Assembly (NCBI GenBank): GCA_903876885.1
Contig: CAIRBP010000014.1
Span: 1-37,159, forward strand
Length of the DNA: 37,159 bases
Direction: 5' to 3'
Source: an uncultured Burkholderiales bacterium
GTDB lineage: Bacteria; Pseudomonadota; Gammaproteobacteria; Burkholderiales; Burkholderiaceae_C
How positions within the stretch are numbered: position 1 is the first letter of the stretch; the number at the start of each line of letters is the position of its first letter. Positions 18,737-26,852 of this stretch are shown here, piece after piece. The notes under the pieces were generated by a model. The model worked only from the letters and a program-made list of their open reading frames with translations. It was not told the DNA's origin and did no database searches. The translations under genes and the position numbers were made by a program.

Positions 18737-20017
18737 ATGTCCGACCATAACCTCCCCGGCGCTCCCTACATTGGGTATCAAAATCAAAATCTCATGATGG
18801 AGAACGTAGCTTTAGAGAGTCTTTTAGCCGAGCACGGAACCCCTCTTTTTGCTTATTCAAAAGCAGCTATGTTAGGTGCACTCGAAGAATATAAGCGAGC
18901 CTTTAAATCTCGAAAAGCACGAATTCATTACGCAATGAAAGCCAATTCCTCGCTTGGGGTATTGCGCGTGTTTGCGCAAAATGGTTGCGGCTTTGATATC
19001 GTCTCTGGAGGAGAGCTTGCCAAAGTATTAGCTGCGGGTGGCAAGGCAGAGCACGTCATTTTCTCGGGCGTTGGAAAAACGCGCGCTGAAATTCGTGCAG
19101 CCCTAAACGCTGGCATTTGCTGCTTTAACGTAGAGAGCGAATCAGAGCTAGACGTAATCAATGAAGTGGCTCTAAGCGCAAATACAGTTGCCCCGATCAG
19201 TCTTAGAGTGAATCCCAATGTTGACGCTAAAACGCACCCTTATATATCAACTGGACTTAAAGACAATAAATTCGGAATTGCGCACGATCACGCACTCCAA
19301 ACCTATATTCGAGCCTCAAAACTAAAGGGCTTGAAAATTAAAGGTATCGACTGTCATATTGGCTCCCAAATTACAGAGATCTCCCCCTACGAAGACGCTG
19401 TCTCGCTTGTGCTTGATCTTGTTGACTCCATAGAGGCCAATGGCATTCACATTGAACATTTAGATTTTGGGGGTGGACTAGGAATTGATTATGCGGGCGA
19501 AACCCCTCCCAAGGCAGATGCGCTGTGGGAGAGACTTTTTGCTTTAATCGACAAACGAGGTTATTCAGATCGCTTTATTTTTGTAGAACCTGGGCGCTCA
19601 CTCATTGGCAATGCAGGTGTATGTCTAACCCGTATTGAATACCTTAAAACGGGTGAGCATAAAAATTTCTGCATTGTTGACGCTGCAATGAACGATGTCC
19701 CAAGGCCCGCGATGTATGAAGCTTTTCACTGCATCGTTCCCCTCACCCGCAGCGGGCCCTCGCCTGCAGTAAAGCCGGTACTGTACGATGTTGTTGGTCC
19801 AGTCTGTGAGAGCGGAGATTGGTTGGGGCGGGACCGCGAGTTAAGTGTGAGTGTGGGTGACGGTCTTGCAATCCTATCAGCGGGTGCTTATTGCATGAGT
19901 ATGTCAAGCAATTACAACTCAAGGGGCCGGGCGGCGGAGGTGCTGATCGATCAATCTCATGTGCAGTTAATTAGAAAACGTGAAACAGATGCAGATCTAA
20001 TGCGACAAGAAATGTAG
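18737..20017 (+). CDS. lysA: Diaminopimelate decarboxylase
   Basis: LysA (426 residues) decarboxylates meso-diaminopimelate to lysine, the last step of the pathway. It belongs to PLP fold type III. The N-terminal barrel has the PLP Lys68 in HYAMKAN, followed by GCGFDIVSGGEL, the His-containing GIDCHIGSQI and the phosphate-binding LDFGGGLGIDY. The EPGRSLIGNAG segment follows. The catalytic Cys in GPVCESGDWLG and the substrate-binding GAYCMSMSSNYNSRGRAAEV come from the C-terminal beta domain. No clear ribosome site precedes the ATG. It follows lptM by 73 bp and ends 23 bp from the convergent msrQ. Confidence 0.98.
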   Translation: MSDHNLPGAPYIGYQNQNLMMENVALESLLAEHGTPLFAYSKAAMLGALEEYKRAFKSRKARIHYAMKANSSLGVLRVFAQNGCGFDIVSGGELAKVLAAGGKAEHVIFSGVGKTRAEIRAALNAGICCFNVESESELDVINEVALSANTVAPISLRVNPNVDAKTHPYISTGLKDNKFGIAHDHALQTYIRASKLKGLKIKGIDCHIGSQITEISPYEDAVSLVLDLVDSIEANGIHIEHLDFGGGLGIDYAGETPPKADALWERLFALIDKRGYSDRFIFVEPGRSLIGNAGVCLTRIEYLKTGEHKNFCIVDAAMNDVPRPAMYEAFHCIVPLTRSGPSPAVKPVLYDVVGPVCESGDWLGRDRELSVSVGDGLAILSAGAYCMSMSSNYNSRGRAAEVLIDQSHVQLIRKRETDADLMRQEM

Positions 20018-20040
20018 ATGACAAATTTAATGCTGACCGA

Positions 20041-20658
20041 TTAAGCATGAGTCGAATAAAACTTTGCTTTAAAGGCGGCTAGTATCCGCCAAAATAATAA
20101 AAATCCTAAAATACTTCCGTAAACAATGACTTCATTAAAGTTGTGTTTAGCTGACTTCATCCAGTAAAAATGCACTACAGCTAATACGGCTACTGCGTAA
20201 ACGAGTTGATGCAACCTCCTCCACCTCGCAACGCCCATCCACTTGATAGCAGCGTTGGTTGACGTTAGGGCAAGCATGCTCAAGAACACCCACCCCAAAA
20301 AACCAACCCATATAAACGGTCGCTTTAAAATATCTTTTGTAATGTCCTCCAAATCAAATCCCATATCAAAACCCGCGTAGCACAACAGGTGAAGCGTGAC
20401 ATAAGCAAATACGGATACACCAATCATTCTGCGAAACCGGATTAATGCGGGAGAGTGTGTTAATACTTTAAGCGGTGTGACCAATAAGACAATACATAAA
20501 AAACGGATACTCCAATCACCGGTTGCTCTGATCAAAGCTTCTGCGGGATTGGGACCTAAATTATCATTGATTACTTTGTAAAGTAATAGAGCAAAGGGGA
20601 TAAGGCAAAGCAGCAAAAGGGTTTTCTTGGCGTGCCTATGCAACAACCAGGCTCTCAT
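20041..20658 (-). CDS. msrQ: MsrQ, heme-binding membrane subunit of the MsrPQ methionine sulfoxide reductase
   Basis: The 205-residue integral membrane protein belongs to the ferric reductase-like family. Hydrophobic helices start at LLLLCLIPFALLLYKVI. Heme-ligand His residues appear in FAYVTLHLLCYAGFD, RRLHQLVYAVAVLAVVHFYW, matching MsrQ/YedZ. MsrQ passes electrons from the quinone pool or flavin to MsrP for repair of periplasmic protein methionine sulfoxide. I start it at the ATG of MRAWLLHRHAKK (20656-20658), 16 bp after the msrP stop. A longer in-frame extension to 20859 would overlap msrP and has no family similarity. Confidence 0.93.
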   Translation of the reverse strand: MRAWLLHRHAKKTLLLLCLIPFALLLYKVINDNLGPNPAEALIRATGDWSIRFLCIVLLVTPLKVLTHSPALIRFRRMIGVSVFAYVTLHLLCYAGFDMGFDLEDITKDILKRPFIWVGFLGWVFLSMLALTSTNAAIKWMGVARWRRLHQLVYAVAVLAVVHFYWMKSAKHNFNEVIVYGSILGFLLFWRILAAFKAKFYSTHA

Positions 20659-20674
20659 CGCTTTTGGGTCCAAT

Positions 20675-21676
20675 CTAAAAATTCTTCTGCAGGTCCATCC
20701 CTGCGTAAAGTTGTCCCACCTGAGGCTCGTAGCCATTGAACATGAGCGTTTTGCGCTTCTTTGCAAAAAGACCATCCTCTCCGATTCGACGCTCAGTTGC
20801 CTGACTCCAGCGGGGGTGATCAACGTTTGGGTTGACGTTGGAGTAAAAACCGTACTCATTGGCAGCCGCTTTATTCCAAGCAGTTGCAGGCATTTTCTCT
20901 ACAAATCGGATCTTCACAATACTCTTAGCGCTCTTGAATCCATACTTCCAAGGCACTACCAGTCTCACTGGTGCACCACTTTGATTCGGTAACACCTCAC
21001 CATACATCCCAAACGTTAAAAGGGTTAAGGGGTGCATGGCCTCATCTAATCGTAGGCCTTCTGTGTAGGGCCAATCTAAAATTCCAGAGCCAACAAAGGG
21101 CATAGTCTTCGGGTCCGCCAAGCTTACAAACTCTACATACTTTGCATTACCAAGAGGCTCAACCTTATTAATCAGCTCAGACATTGAGTAGCCTACCCAA
21201 GGTATCACCATAGACCACCCCTCAACGCAGCGCATTCTGTAGATGCGCTCTTCCATCGGGTGCACTTTTAACAAATCTTCAAGTGTGATTTTCATAGGCT
21301 TTTTAACAAGCCCTTCAACTTGAACACTCCAAGGAGTGGTCTTAAGGGTATGGGCATTCTTAACAGGATCCCCTTTGTCCGTTCCGAATTCATAATAATT
21401 GTTGTAGGAGGAGGCATCAGCCTGAGAGGTAGCCTTCTCTACAACATATGCACCAGCAACATTAGAATGCGCGCCAATCAGGGGGAGCGCTTTAGGGGCG
21501 TTGGAAGTTACAGGGGTTGACTGCGCAAACGCAGTGTTTGAGCCCATTGCACTAAGCGACAAACCCGCGCCTGTCAGACCTTTTAGGAGCACCCTTCTGC
21601 TCTCAAACATAGCGCGAGGCGTAATCTCTTTGGCGAGTGCATCTTGCTCATGCAGTTGCGATGATTTAATCCACAT
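20675..21676 (-). CDS. msrP: MsrP, molybdopterin-dependent protein-methionine-sulfoxide reductase catalytic subunit
   Basis: This periplasmic molybdenum enzyme (333 residues) is of the sulfite oxidase fold. A twin-arginine signal is present ([19 protein letters not shown], Arg27-Arg28) and is cut near AFAQS. The conserved [14 protein letters not shown] segment follows, then the Mo-ligand Cys150 in [17 protein letters not shown]. Later family segments are [42 protein letters not shown] and the C-terminal ERRIG. The ATG of MWIKSS is chosen because AAAGGAA lies six to seven bases upstream. An ATG-less extension to 21709 is less likely. It is the first gene of msrPQ. Confidence 0.96.
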   Translation of the reverse strand: MWIKSSQLHEQDALAKEITPRAMFESRRVLLKGLTGAGLSLSAMGSNTAFAQSTPVTSNAPKALPLIGAHSNVAGAYVVEKATSQADASSYNNYYEFGTDKGDPVKNAHTLKTTPWSVQVEGLVKKPMKITLEDLLKVHPMEERIYRMRCVEGWSMVIPWVGYSMSELINKVEPLGNAKYVEFVSLADPKTMPFVGSGILDWPYTEGLRLDEAMHPLTLLTFGMYGEVLPNQSGAPVRLVVPWKYGFKSAKSIVKIRFVEKMPATAWNKAAANEYGFYSNVNPNVDHPRWSQATERRIGEDGLFAKKRKTLMFNGYEPQVGQLYAGMDLQKNF

Positions 21677-21833
21677 AGCAATTCCTTTCAATCTTGTTGG
21701 GCACAACATGAACTAACTAATTCATATTAAAACACAGTCTACCGAAAACCAGCGCTCTCGGGTTATGAAACCAAAGAATCCAACTTTGCTTAGCAACTAT
21801 TATTGCTCGAAGAGTTAGATAACGAACTTGCAG

Positions 21834-21862
21834 AAAAAAACCGCTCGGTTTAAGGAGCGGCT
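21834..21862 (-). terminator. Rho-independent terminator after the cytochrome c4 gene
   Basis: On the minus strand GCCGCTC and GAGCGG form a GC-rich stem around CTTAAACC, followed by seven Ts. It lies about 30 bases past the cytochrome c4 stop. Confidence 0.9.
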
Positions 21863-21891
21863 TCTTCTTAGTAGTTAGCTAATAGGCTTGA

Positions 21892-22527
21892 TCAATGCAG
21901 TCCAGCAATATAGTCAGATACTGCTTGAATTTCTTTGTCATTTAATTTTGCAGCAATCATCGTCATTTGAGTGCTGTTATTGCGTACGCCGCCCCTAAAA
22001 GCGGTGAGTTGAGCAGTTGTGTAGTCTTGGTGTTGTCCGCTAAGGCGAGGGTACTGCGAAGGAATACCAGCGCCTGTTGGACTGTGACAGCCAGCACATG
22101 CTGCAATTTGTCGATCAGCGATACCGCCCTTGTAGATCCGCTCACCTAGAGCCACAAGTTCTTTGTCTTTGGCAAATCCGTTCTTAGGTGCTTGCGTAGT
22201 TAACCAAGCAGCCACATTTCTCATGTCATCTTCAGATAGCGTTGCAGCCATTCCGGACATGACTGCATTTGCACGTTTACCTGATTTGAATTCTTGTAAT
22301 TGCTTAACCAAGTACTCAGGATGTTGGTGAGCAAGCTTAGGGTTGGTTGTAATGGCGGAATTACCGTCCGCGCCGTGACACGCAGCGCAAGCAGTAAAGC
22401 TAGCTTGACCTTTTGCCAGATCAGGCTTAGCAGGTACGCCGGCCTTGGCTTCTTCGCCCGCAAATGCGTGATTAAGTGTAGATAGACTAACTACACCAAC
22501 AAATAATAAGGATGCAAAATGCTTCAT
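21892..22527 (-). CDS. Cytochrome c4 (diheme periplasmic c-type cytochrome)
   Basis: The 211-residue protein has a Sec signal (SLLFVGVVSLSTLNHAFA) and two cytochrome c domains. Heme sites are Cys47-Ala-Ala-Cys50-His51 and Cys144-Ala-Gly-Cys147-His148. Methionine axial ligands are likely in AVMSGMAATLS and STQMTMIAAKL. This is the c4 family, which carries electrons in the periplasm or at the inner membrane surface to terminal oxidases. It has its own terminator. It is divergent from yihA, as in many Burkholderiales, where resB/ccs genes also follow nearby (not seen here). Confidence 0.93.
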   Translation of the reverse strand: MKHFASLLFVGVVSLSTLNHAFAGEEAKAGVPAKPDLAKGQASFTACAACHGADGNSAITTNPKLAHQHPEYLVKQLQEFKSGKRANAVMSGMAATLSEDDMRNVAAWLTTQAPKNGFAKDKELVALGERIYKGGIADRQIAACAGCHSPTGAGIPSQYPRLSGQHQDYTTAQLTAFRGGVRNNSTQMTMIAAKLNDKEIQAVSDYIAGLH

Positions 22528-22626
22528 GATGTTCTAATTCTGAGTCAGGGGTTACCCCAAACTTTAGATTCTACAATGTACGGTGCCCTGACTTTAGGTT
22601 GTGAGGGTTAAATACCCCACAAAATT

Positions 22627-23448
22627 ATGCCCTCCACCCCAAACAAAAAGCCCAGTCAGTCCCAATCGAGGTCTTTGCCTGCAGCGCAGAAAAGGCCTGT
22701 CGTGGATGACTCCGCAGAGGCAAAGGAGGCTATGGGGTGGTTTCATACGGCGCGTTTTTTGACAACTGCCGCTCAAATGCACCATCTCCCAGCCTATGAT
22801 TTGCCAGAAATTGCTTTTGTAGGTAGGTCCAACGCGGGCAAATCGACCTGCATAAATGTACTTACTCAGCAAAAGAAGTTGGCTTATGCCTCCAAAACAC
22901 CTGGGCGTACACAACACATCAATCTATTCGCGCTCGGTCGACAAGGACAATCTGACGCAGTTTTGGCTGATCTTCCAGGCTACGGATACGCGGCCGTGCC
23001 AAAAAGCGACAAAATTCGCTGGCAACAAGTCATGGCCAATTATTTAATCACAAGGCCTCATCTGATTGGTGTTGTCCTTCTTTGTGACCCAAGACACGGT
23101 CTGACTGAACTAGACGACATACTTTTAGATATTCTTCGTCCTCGGGTTGAAGAAGGTCTTAAATTTTTAGTACTTCTAACCAAAGCCGATAAGCTTAATA
23201 AAACGGAGGCCGCAAAAGCCTTATCAATTGCCAAGCTCCAGTCCTCGGGGGGGACTGTAAGGCTGTTTTCAGCTCTCAAAAAACAAGGCGTCGCAGAGGC
23301 CAGTCAAATCATTTGGGATTGGGTTCATGCTGAAAGGGGGGCTAGCGCTGTTTCAGCAACTGCGTCAGCGGAAACTGCAGAAATTTTGAAGACTGAACAA
23401 CAAAATGATACCCAAAGCTCGCCCGAAGACGGTGACCTAAACATTTAA
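22627..23448 (+). CDS. yihA: Ribosome biogenesis GTP-binding protein YihA/YsxC (EngB)
   Basis: The protein is an EngB GTPase needed for large ribosomal subunit assembly. G motifs are clear: G1 GRSNAGKST, G2 region KTPGRTQHINLF, G3 DLPGYGYA, G4 LTKADK and G5 SALKKQG. At 273 residues it is longer than the usual 200-220. About 35 extra residues at the N-terminus are low-complexity (Ser, Gln, Pro), and a C-terminal tail (SAVSATASAETAE onwards) is also low-complexity. The first ATG has no ribosome site. The ATG of MGWFHTARF at 22732 has AAAGGAGG just upstream and may be the real start. Comamonadaceae homologues often carry a similar N-terminal extension. Confidence 0.95.
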   Translation: MPSTPNKKPSQSQSRSLPAAQKRPVVDDSAEAKEAMGWFHTARFLTTAAQMHHLPAYDLPEIAFVGRSNAGKSTCINVLTQQKKLAYASKTPGRTQHINLFALGRQGQSDAVLADLPGYGYAAVPKSDKIRWQQVMANYLITRPHLIGVVLLCDPRHGLTELDDILLDILRPRVEEGLKFLVLLTKADKLNKTEAAKALSIAKLQSSGGTVRLFSALKKQGVAEASQIIWDWVHAERGASAVSATASAETAEILKTEQQNDTQSSPEDGDLNI

Positions 23449-23469
23449 AGAATGCAGTTATGTTCTCAA

Positions 23470-24360
23470 TCAGTAAAGTGAAGGCTCGCCAGGCGGACGC
23501 GTCTTAAATCGTCTGTGTACCCAGTAATACTGCGCTGGCATCTGTTTAATTAAGCTTTGTAGTTCTAAGTTCATACGCTTTGTATCTGCCTGTACATCAT
23601 CGCTTGGAAAGCTCCCCCATAAACTACTTACGCTTACCTCGTAGCCGCTGGGTGTAAGTTGGGTTACAACACTCAAAACCTTTGCTTTACTGACCTTAGC
23701 AAAACGAGATAGTGAGGTCACTGTTGCAGCGTTTTGTCCGTAAAAAGGAACGAACACAGTGTCTTGAGGGCCAAAGTCCATGTCTGGCAATAGGTATAAA
23801 ACGGACCCCGATTTCAAAGATCGCACGATCTCAGAGACACCCTGAACTTTCCTAAACAAACTCACCTGTCCAAAACGCATGCGCCCCGCATAAACCCATT
23901 CATCCATCTCAAGCGAAGACTGTTGTGTAAAAATAGTGGTGAGAGCTCGAGAACTATCCAACCCCAAAGCGGTCCAACCCGCATCAAGCCCTACAAAGTG
24001 AGGCGCAAAAATTACCAACGGATCCATGGCATTTTCGTGCGATGTGTCTTGGAGTAACGCCATGGATTGCGCATCACCTTTTAATTTGATGCGTGCCCTT
24101 ATCTGTTCCTCGCTACCGTGCCATAACCAACTGCGGTCTAAAAGAGCTTGTACAACATATTTAAAGTGGTCCCGGCCCAACTGCTCTCTCGAATCGGAGT
24201 CGAGTTCGGGGAAGCACAACATCAGGTTTGTTTTCACTACATGTTTACGTCTTTTTGCAAAAGTCCATAAAAGTATTCCGAGCCCAGCGCCTAATGCACG
24301 CAAAAGCGGCAACGGTAAAAACCGCAAAGTCGCCATCACACCAAGGAGTACCTTACGCAT
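23470..24360 (-). CDS. Lysophospholipid/lipid A acyltransferase (LpxL/HtrB family), second of tandem pair
   Basis: This 296-residue membrane-associated acyltransferase is of the LpxL/LpxM family. These enzymes add secondary acyl chains to lipid A. An N-terminal hydrophobic anchor (FLPLPLLRALGAGLGILLW) is followed by the VVKTNLMLCFPEL block, the catalytic HX4D (APHFVGLDAG) and the family segments SVLYLLPDMDFG and FVPFYGQNAATVTSLSRFAK, ending in YYWVHRRFKTRPPGEPSLY. The start is the ATG at 24358-24360, which overlaps the upstream acyltransferase by eight bases. Longer in-frame starts lie inside that gene. The acyl specificity cannot be told. Confidence 0.92.
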   Translation of the reverse strand: MRKVLLGVMATLRFLPLPLLRALGAGLGILLWTFAKRRKHVVKTNLMLCFPELDSDSREQLGRDHFKYVVQALLDRSWLWHGSEEQIRARIKLKGDAQSMALLQDTSHENAMDPLVIFAPHFVGLDAGWTALGLDSSRALTTIFTQQSSLEMDEWVYAGRMRFGQVSLFRKVQGVSEIVRSLKSGSVLYLLPDMDFGPQDTVFVPFYGQNAATVTSLSRFAKVSKAKVLSVVTQLTPSGYEVSVSSLWGSFPSDDVQADTKRMNLELQSLIKQMPAQYYWVHRRFKTRPPGEPSLY

Positions 24361-25246
24361 CTTTGGATCCAAGTTGTTCATCCTTAGAGTGATTAGGCAA
24401 GTCTCTGGGTTGCTTATCCCTGTTGTAGCCCCACAGATATTCATCAGGCGCCTCTAGTACAGCGGCTTCAATCGCGCGGTTCATAATCTGCGCAGCTTCT
24501 TCCAAGGACAGGGATTTATCTCCAATGCCTAAATCACTTAGGTCCTTAAAGTTCAGCTTATAACGAGCGCCGGGCAAGCGTTTGCACCAACCCAAAACTA
24601 TAAGGGCATTGGTTTGTTGAGCTAATTTGGGCAATAAAGTCATTGTATAAACGGGACGCCCAAAATATGGGGCCCACACCCCAAAGCCTTTTGGGGGCAC
24701 TTGGTCTGGAAGTATTGCCGTATATCCACCAGACTTTAAATGGCGCAGGAGTGCCCTTACGCCAGTCAAATTAGTTGGCACAAAGCTCAAATATTCACCA
24801 TTTCTAAAATGTACTAATAGACGCTCCACCCAGGCCTTGCGAGCTGGCCTGTAAAGGGCGACTAAGTTGCCGTACTTAGGTCCAAATGTTTCCCCCAAAA
24901 GCTGGGCACCTAACTCCCAACAACCCAAATGGGGAGCGAGAACAATCACGCCACGTTTGTTAGCCAATGCTTGCTCAATAAAACTTGCATCTCCAACTTC
25001 GGCGTAATCTAGTGCTCGCTTGTTTGCGCTTCTTGACCACAGCCATGGGATCTCCCCAAGCATTTTGCCCGCTGCCGATACTGCGCCCTTGGTTTGCTCC
25101 CAGTTGAGTCCTGCCGCTTTTATGTTGGTTAAAAATTGATTCCTGTAGCTAGGCGAGCTCATCCAAACTATCCAGCCCAAAAGCACACCGACACCTTGCA
25201 TCCAGCGCAGAGGCACGAAAGATAGGAGCTTAAAAATACGAATCAT
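24353..25246 (-). CDS. Lysophospholipid/lipid A acyltransferase (LpxL/HtrB family), first of tandem pair
   Basis: A 297-residue paralogue of the next gene. It has the N-terminal anchor (LRWMQGVGVLLGWIVWM), then HX4E (APHLGCWELGAQLL) in place of HX4D, VALYRPARKAWVERLL, GGYTAILPDQVPPKGFGVWAPYFG and the C-terminal DEYLWGYNRDK. Both acyltransferases probably decorate Kdo2-lipid A or a precursor. It is divergent from metK with about 200 bp between the starts, most of it metK leader. The lpxL-lpxL/metK arrangement is usual in Burkholderiales. Confidence 0.92.
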   Translation of the reverse strand: MIRIFKLLSFVPLRWMQGVGVLLGWIVWMSSPSYRNQFLTNIKAAGLNWEQTKGAVSAAGKMLGEIPWLWSRSANKRALDYAEVGDASFIEQALANKRGVIVLAPHLGCWELGAQLLGETFGPKYGNLVALYRPARKAWVERLLVHFRNGEYLSFVPTNLTGVRALLRHLKSGGYTAILPDQVPPKGFGVWAPYFGRPVYTMTLLPKLAQQTNALIVLGWCKRLPGARYKLNFKDLSDLGIGDKSLSLEEAAQIMNRAIEAAVLEAPDEYLWGYNRDKQPRDLPNHSKDEQLGSKDA

Positions 25247-25278
25247 ACTGAGGTAAAGTTTAGATTATCAGATTTGGA

Positions 25279-25284
25279 TACAAT
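25279..25284 (+). promoter_or_regulatory. metK: Predicted -10 element of the metK promoter
   Basis: TACAAT at 25279-25284 matches the sigma-70 -10 hexamer at five of six positions. It would start transcription near 25291, exactly where the first leader hairpin begins. The -35 region (TTTAGA-like, about 25259) is poor. Confidence 0.5.
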
Positions 25285-25290
25285 ATAGAT

Positions 25291-25452
25291 TGTCGCTGAG
25301 TTAATGAAGCAACTTGCAGGGCGACACATACAGGGAAACCTGTGTATGGGGATTTGAGTTAAATCAGGCCCCATTTCTGCTAAAGCGTTCGCCAAAGCTC
25401 ATTTTGAATTGGCAACGCCCAGCACAATTCAACTTTATGGAGCTTTTTTTTC
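25291..25452 (+). promoter_or_regulatory. metK: Structured metK leader: candidate riboswitch or attenuator of unrecognised class
   Basis: Three hairpins come first. P1 pairs TGTCGC (25291-25296) with GCGACA (25321-25326) and has an inner AGTT/AACT helix. P2 pairs ACAGG with CCTGT (25330-25343) under a GAAA tetraloop. P3 pairs TGGGG with CCCCA (25347-25373) and has an inner GATTT/AAATC helix. TGAGTTAA occurs in both P1 (25297-25304) and P3 (25355-25362). Downstream, GCGTT-C-GCCAA (25385-25395) pairs with TTGGCAACGC (25409-25418). This hairpin is incompatible with the terminator-like hairpin at 25394-25451, which also covers the ribosome site. The layout implies regulation of metK, probably by SAM, SAH or methionine. 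The ligand and sign of control are inference. I could not fit it to the SAH riboswitch or any SAM class I know. Confidence 0.75.
25394..25451 (+). terminator. metK: Conditional terminator that also hides the metK ribosome site
   Basis: AAAGCTC (25394-25400) pairs with GAGCTTT (25440-25446). TTGAATTG (25404-25411) pairs perfectly with CAATTCAA (25425-25432). Eight Ts (25444-25451) follow and end two bases before the ATG. The Shine-Dalgarno GGAG (25439-25442) lies in the 3' arm, so the fold would both end transcription and block translation. Confidence 0.78.
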
Positions 25453-26634
25453 ATGTCTAAAGACTATTTATTTACCTCTGAATCAGTTTCTGAGGGCCAC
25501 CCCGACAAAGTAGCCGACCAGATATCGGACGCTATTCTTGACGCCATCTTCAAACAAGACCCACGCTCACGCGTTGCAGCTGAGACGCTGACCAACACGG
25601 GCTTGGTTGTCCTGGCAGGTGAGATTACGACAAACGCACACGTGGATTACATTCAAGTTGCACGCGACACAATCAAACGTATCGGCTACGACAACACTGA
25701 ATACGGAATTGACTATAAGGGCTGCGCGGTGATGGTTTGTTATGACAAACAGTCCAACGATATCGCTCAAGGCGTTGACCACGCATCAGACGACCATTTA
25801 AACACGGGTGCAGGCGATCAGGGCCTGATGTTTGGCTACGCATGTAGTGAAACACCGGTTCTCATGCCTGCCCCAATTTACTACGCCCACCGTTTAGTAG
25901 AGCGTCAAGCTGAGCTCAGACGCGACGGCAGACTGCCCTTCCTTCGCCCCGATGCAAAGAGCCAAGTTACGATGCGCTACGTCGACGGTAAGCCTCACAG
26001 CATTGATACAGTTGTTTTATCTAGCCAACACAGCCCTGAGCAAAGTGATGGTACGAAGATGAAGCAAAGTTTTGTGGATGCGGTTATCGAGGAAATCATC
26101 AAGCCAGTGCTTCCAAAAGAGTGGTTAAAAGATACTAAGTATTTGGTTAATCCAACGGGCCGCTTCGTAGTCGGCGGTCCACAAGGGGACTGTGGCTTGA
26201 CGGGACGGAAGATCATCGTTGACACTTACGGCGGCGCTTGCCCACACGGCGGAGGTGCTTTCTCTGGAAAGGATCCCACTAAAGTTGACCGTTCAGCTGC
26301 CTACGCGGCTCGCTACGTTGCTAAAAACATCGTTGCTGCAGGCCTTGCAACGCAGTGTCAGATCCAAGTAGCTTATGCCATTGGAGTTGCAAAGCCAATG
26401 AACATAACGGTAAATACACACGGAACTGGCGTTATCTCTGACGAGAAAATTGCAGCCTTAGTGAATGAGCATTTTGATCTACGCCCTAAAGGAATCATCC
26501 AAATGCTCAACTTGCTCCAGCCGATCTACGAGAAGACTGCAGCTTACGGCCACTTCGGTCGCGAAGAGCCACAGTTCACATGGGAAAAGACGGATAAAGC
26601 TGCAGCCCTAAAAGCTGCAGCAGGAATTAAATAA
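25453..26634 (+). CDS. metK: S-adenosylmethionine synthetase
   Basis: MetK (393 residues) makes SAM from methionine and ATP. It shows [21 protein letters not shown] (ATP site and metal Asp), [17 protein letters not shown] (flexible loop and adenine side), [31 protein letters not shown] and the P-loop-like [31 protein letters not shown]. The ending [14 protein letters not shown] is typical of betaproteobacteria. The ATG has GGAG ten bases upstream, but that site can be folded into a hairpin with a T-run. It stands alone, with a strong terminator after it. Confidence 0.99.
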   Translation: MSKDYLFTSESVSEGHPDKVADQISDAILDAIFKQDPRSRVAAETLTNTGLVVLAGEITTNAHVDYIQVARDTIKRIGYDNTEYGIDYKGCAVMVCYDKQSNDIAQGVDHASDDHLNTGAGDQGLMFGYACSETPVLMPAPIYYAHRLVERQAELRRDGRLPFLRPDAKSQVTMRYVDGKPHSIDTVVLSSQHSPEQSDGTKMKQSFVDAVIEEIIKPVLPKEWLKDTKYLVNPTGRFVVGGPQGDCGLTGRKIIVDTYGGACPHGGGAFSGKDPTKVDRSAAYAARYVAKNIVAAGLATQCQIQVAYAIGVAKPMNITVNTHGTGVISDEKIAALVNEHFDLRPKGIIQMLNLLQPIYEKTAAYGHFGREEPQFTWEKTDKAAALKAAAGIK

Positions 26635-26668
26635 TTTGAGTTTGCTGAAATAAATTAATTCCCCCTAC

Positions 26669-26707
26669 ATCCACAGAAACGCATTTCAGCGTTTCTGTGG
26701 ATTTTTT
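26669..26707 (+). terminator. metK: Rho-independent terminator after metK
   Basis: ATCCACAGAAACGC pairs perfectly with GCGTTTCTGTGGAT (14 bp) around ATTTCA, and the 3' arm runs into TTTTTT. It starts about 35 bases after the metK stop. Confidence 0.95.
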
Positions 26708-26852
26708 ATATCCGCATCATTATTAATACTGATTGAATTGAGATTGAAAAGTATTTAAGATCTGCAACTTAAATAGAAATAGTTCCACATCGATATTTCT
26801 TAATTTAAGACCCTCAAACCCTGTTTACTAGCCTTTCGGCTCACTATATTTC

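Noticed and set aside
20659-20859. 67-residue N-terminal extension of MsrQ
   Set aside because: Overlaps the conserved C-terminus of msrP and has no family match; the ATG at 20656-20658 gives the usual MsrQ length.
25291-25420. SAH riboswitch as identity of the metK leader
   Set aside because: Only loose similarity near 25391-25420; the conserved core of the SAH aptamer and its pseudoknot partners could not be placed.
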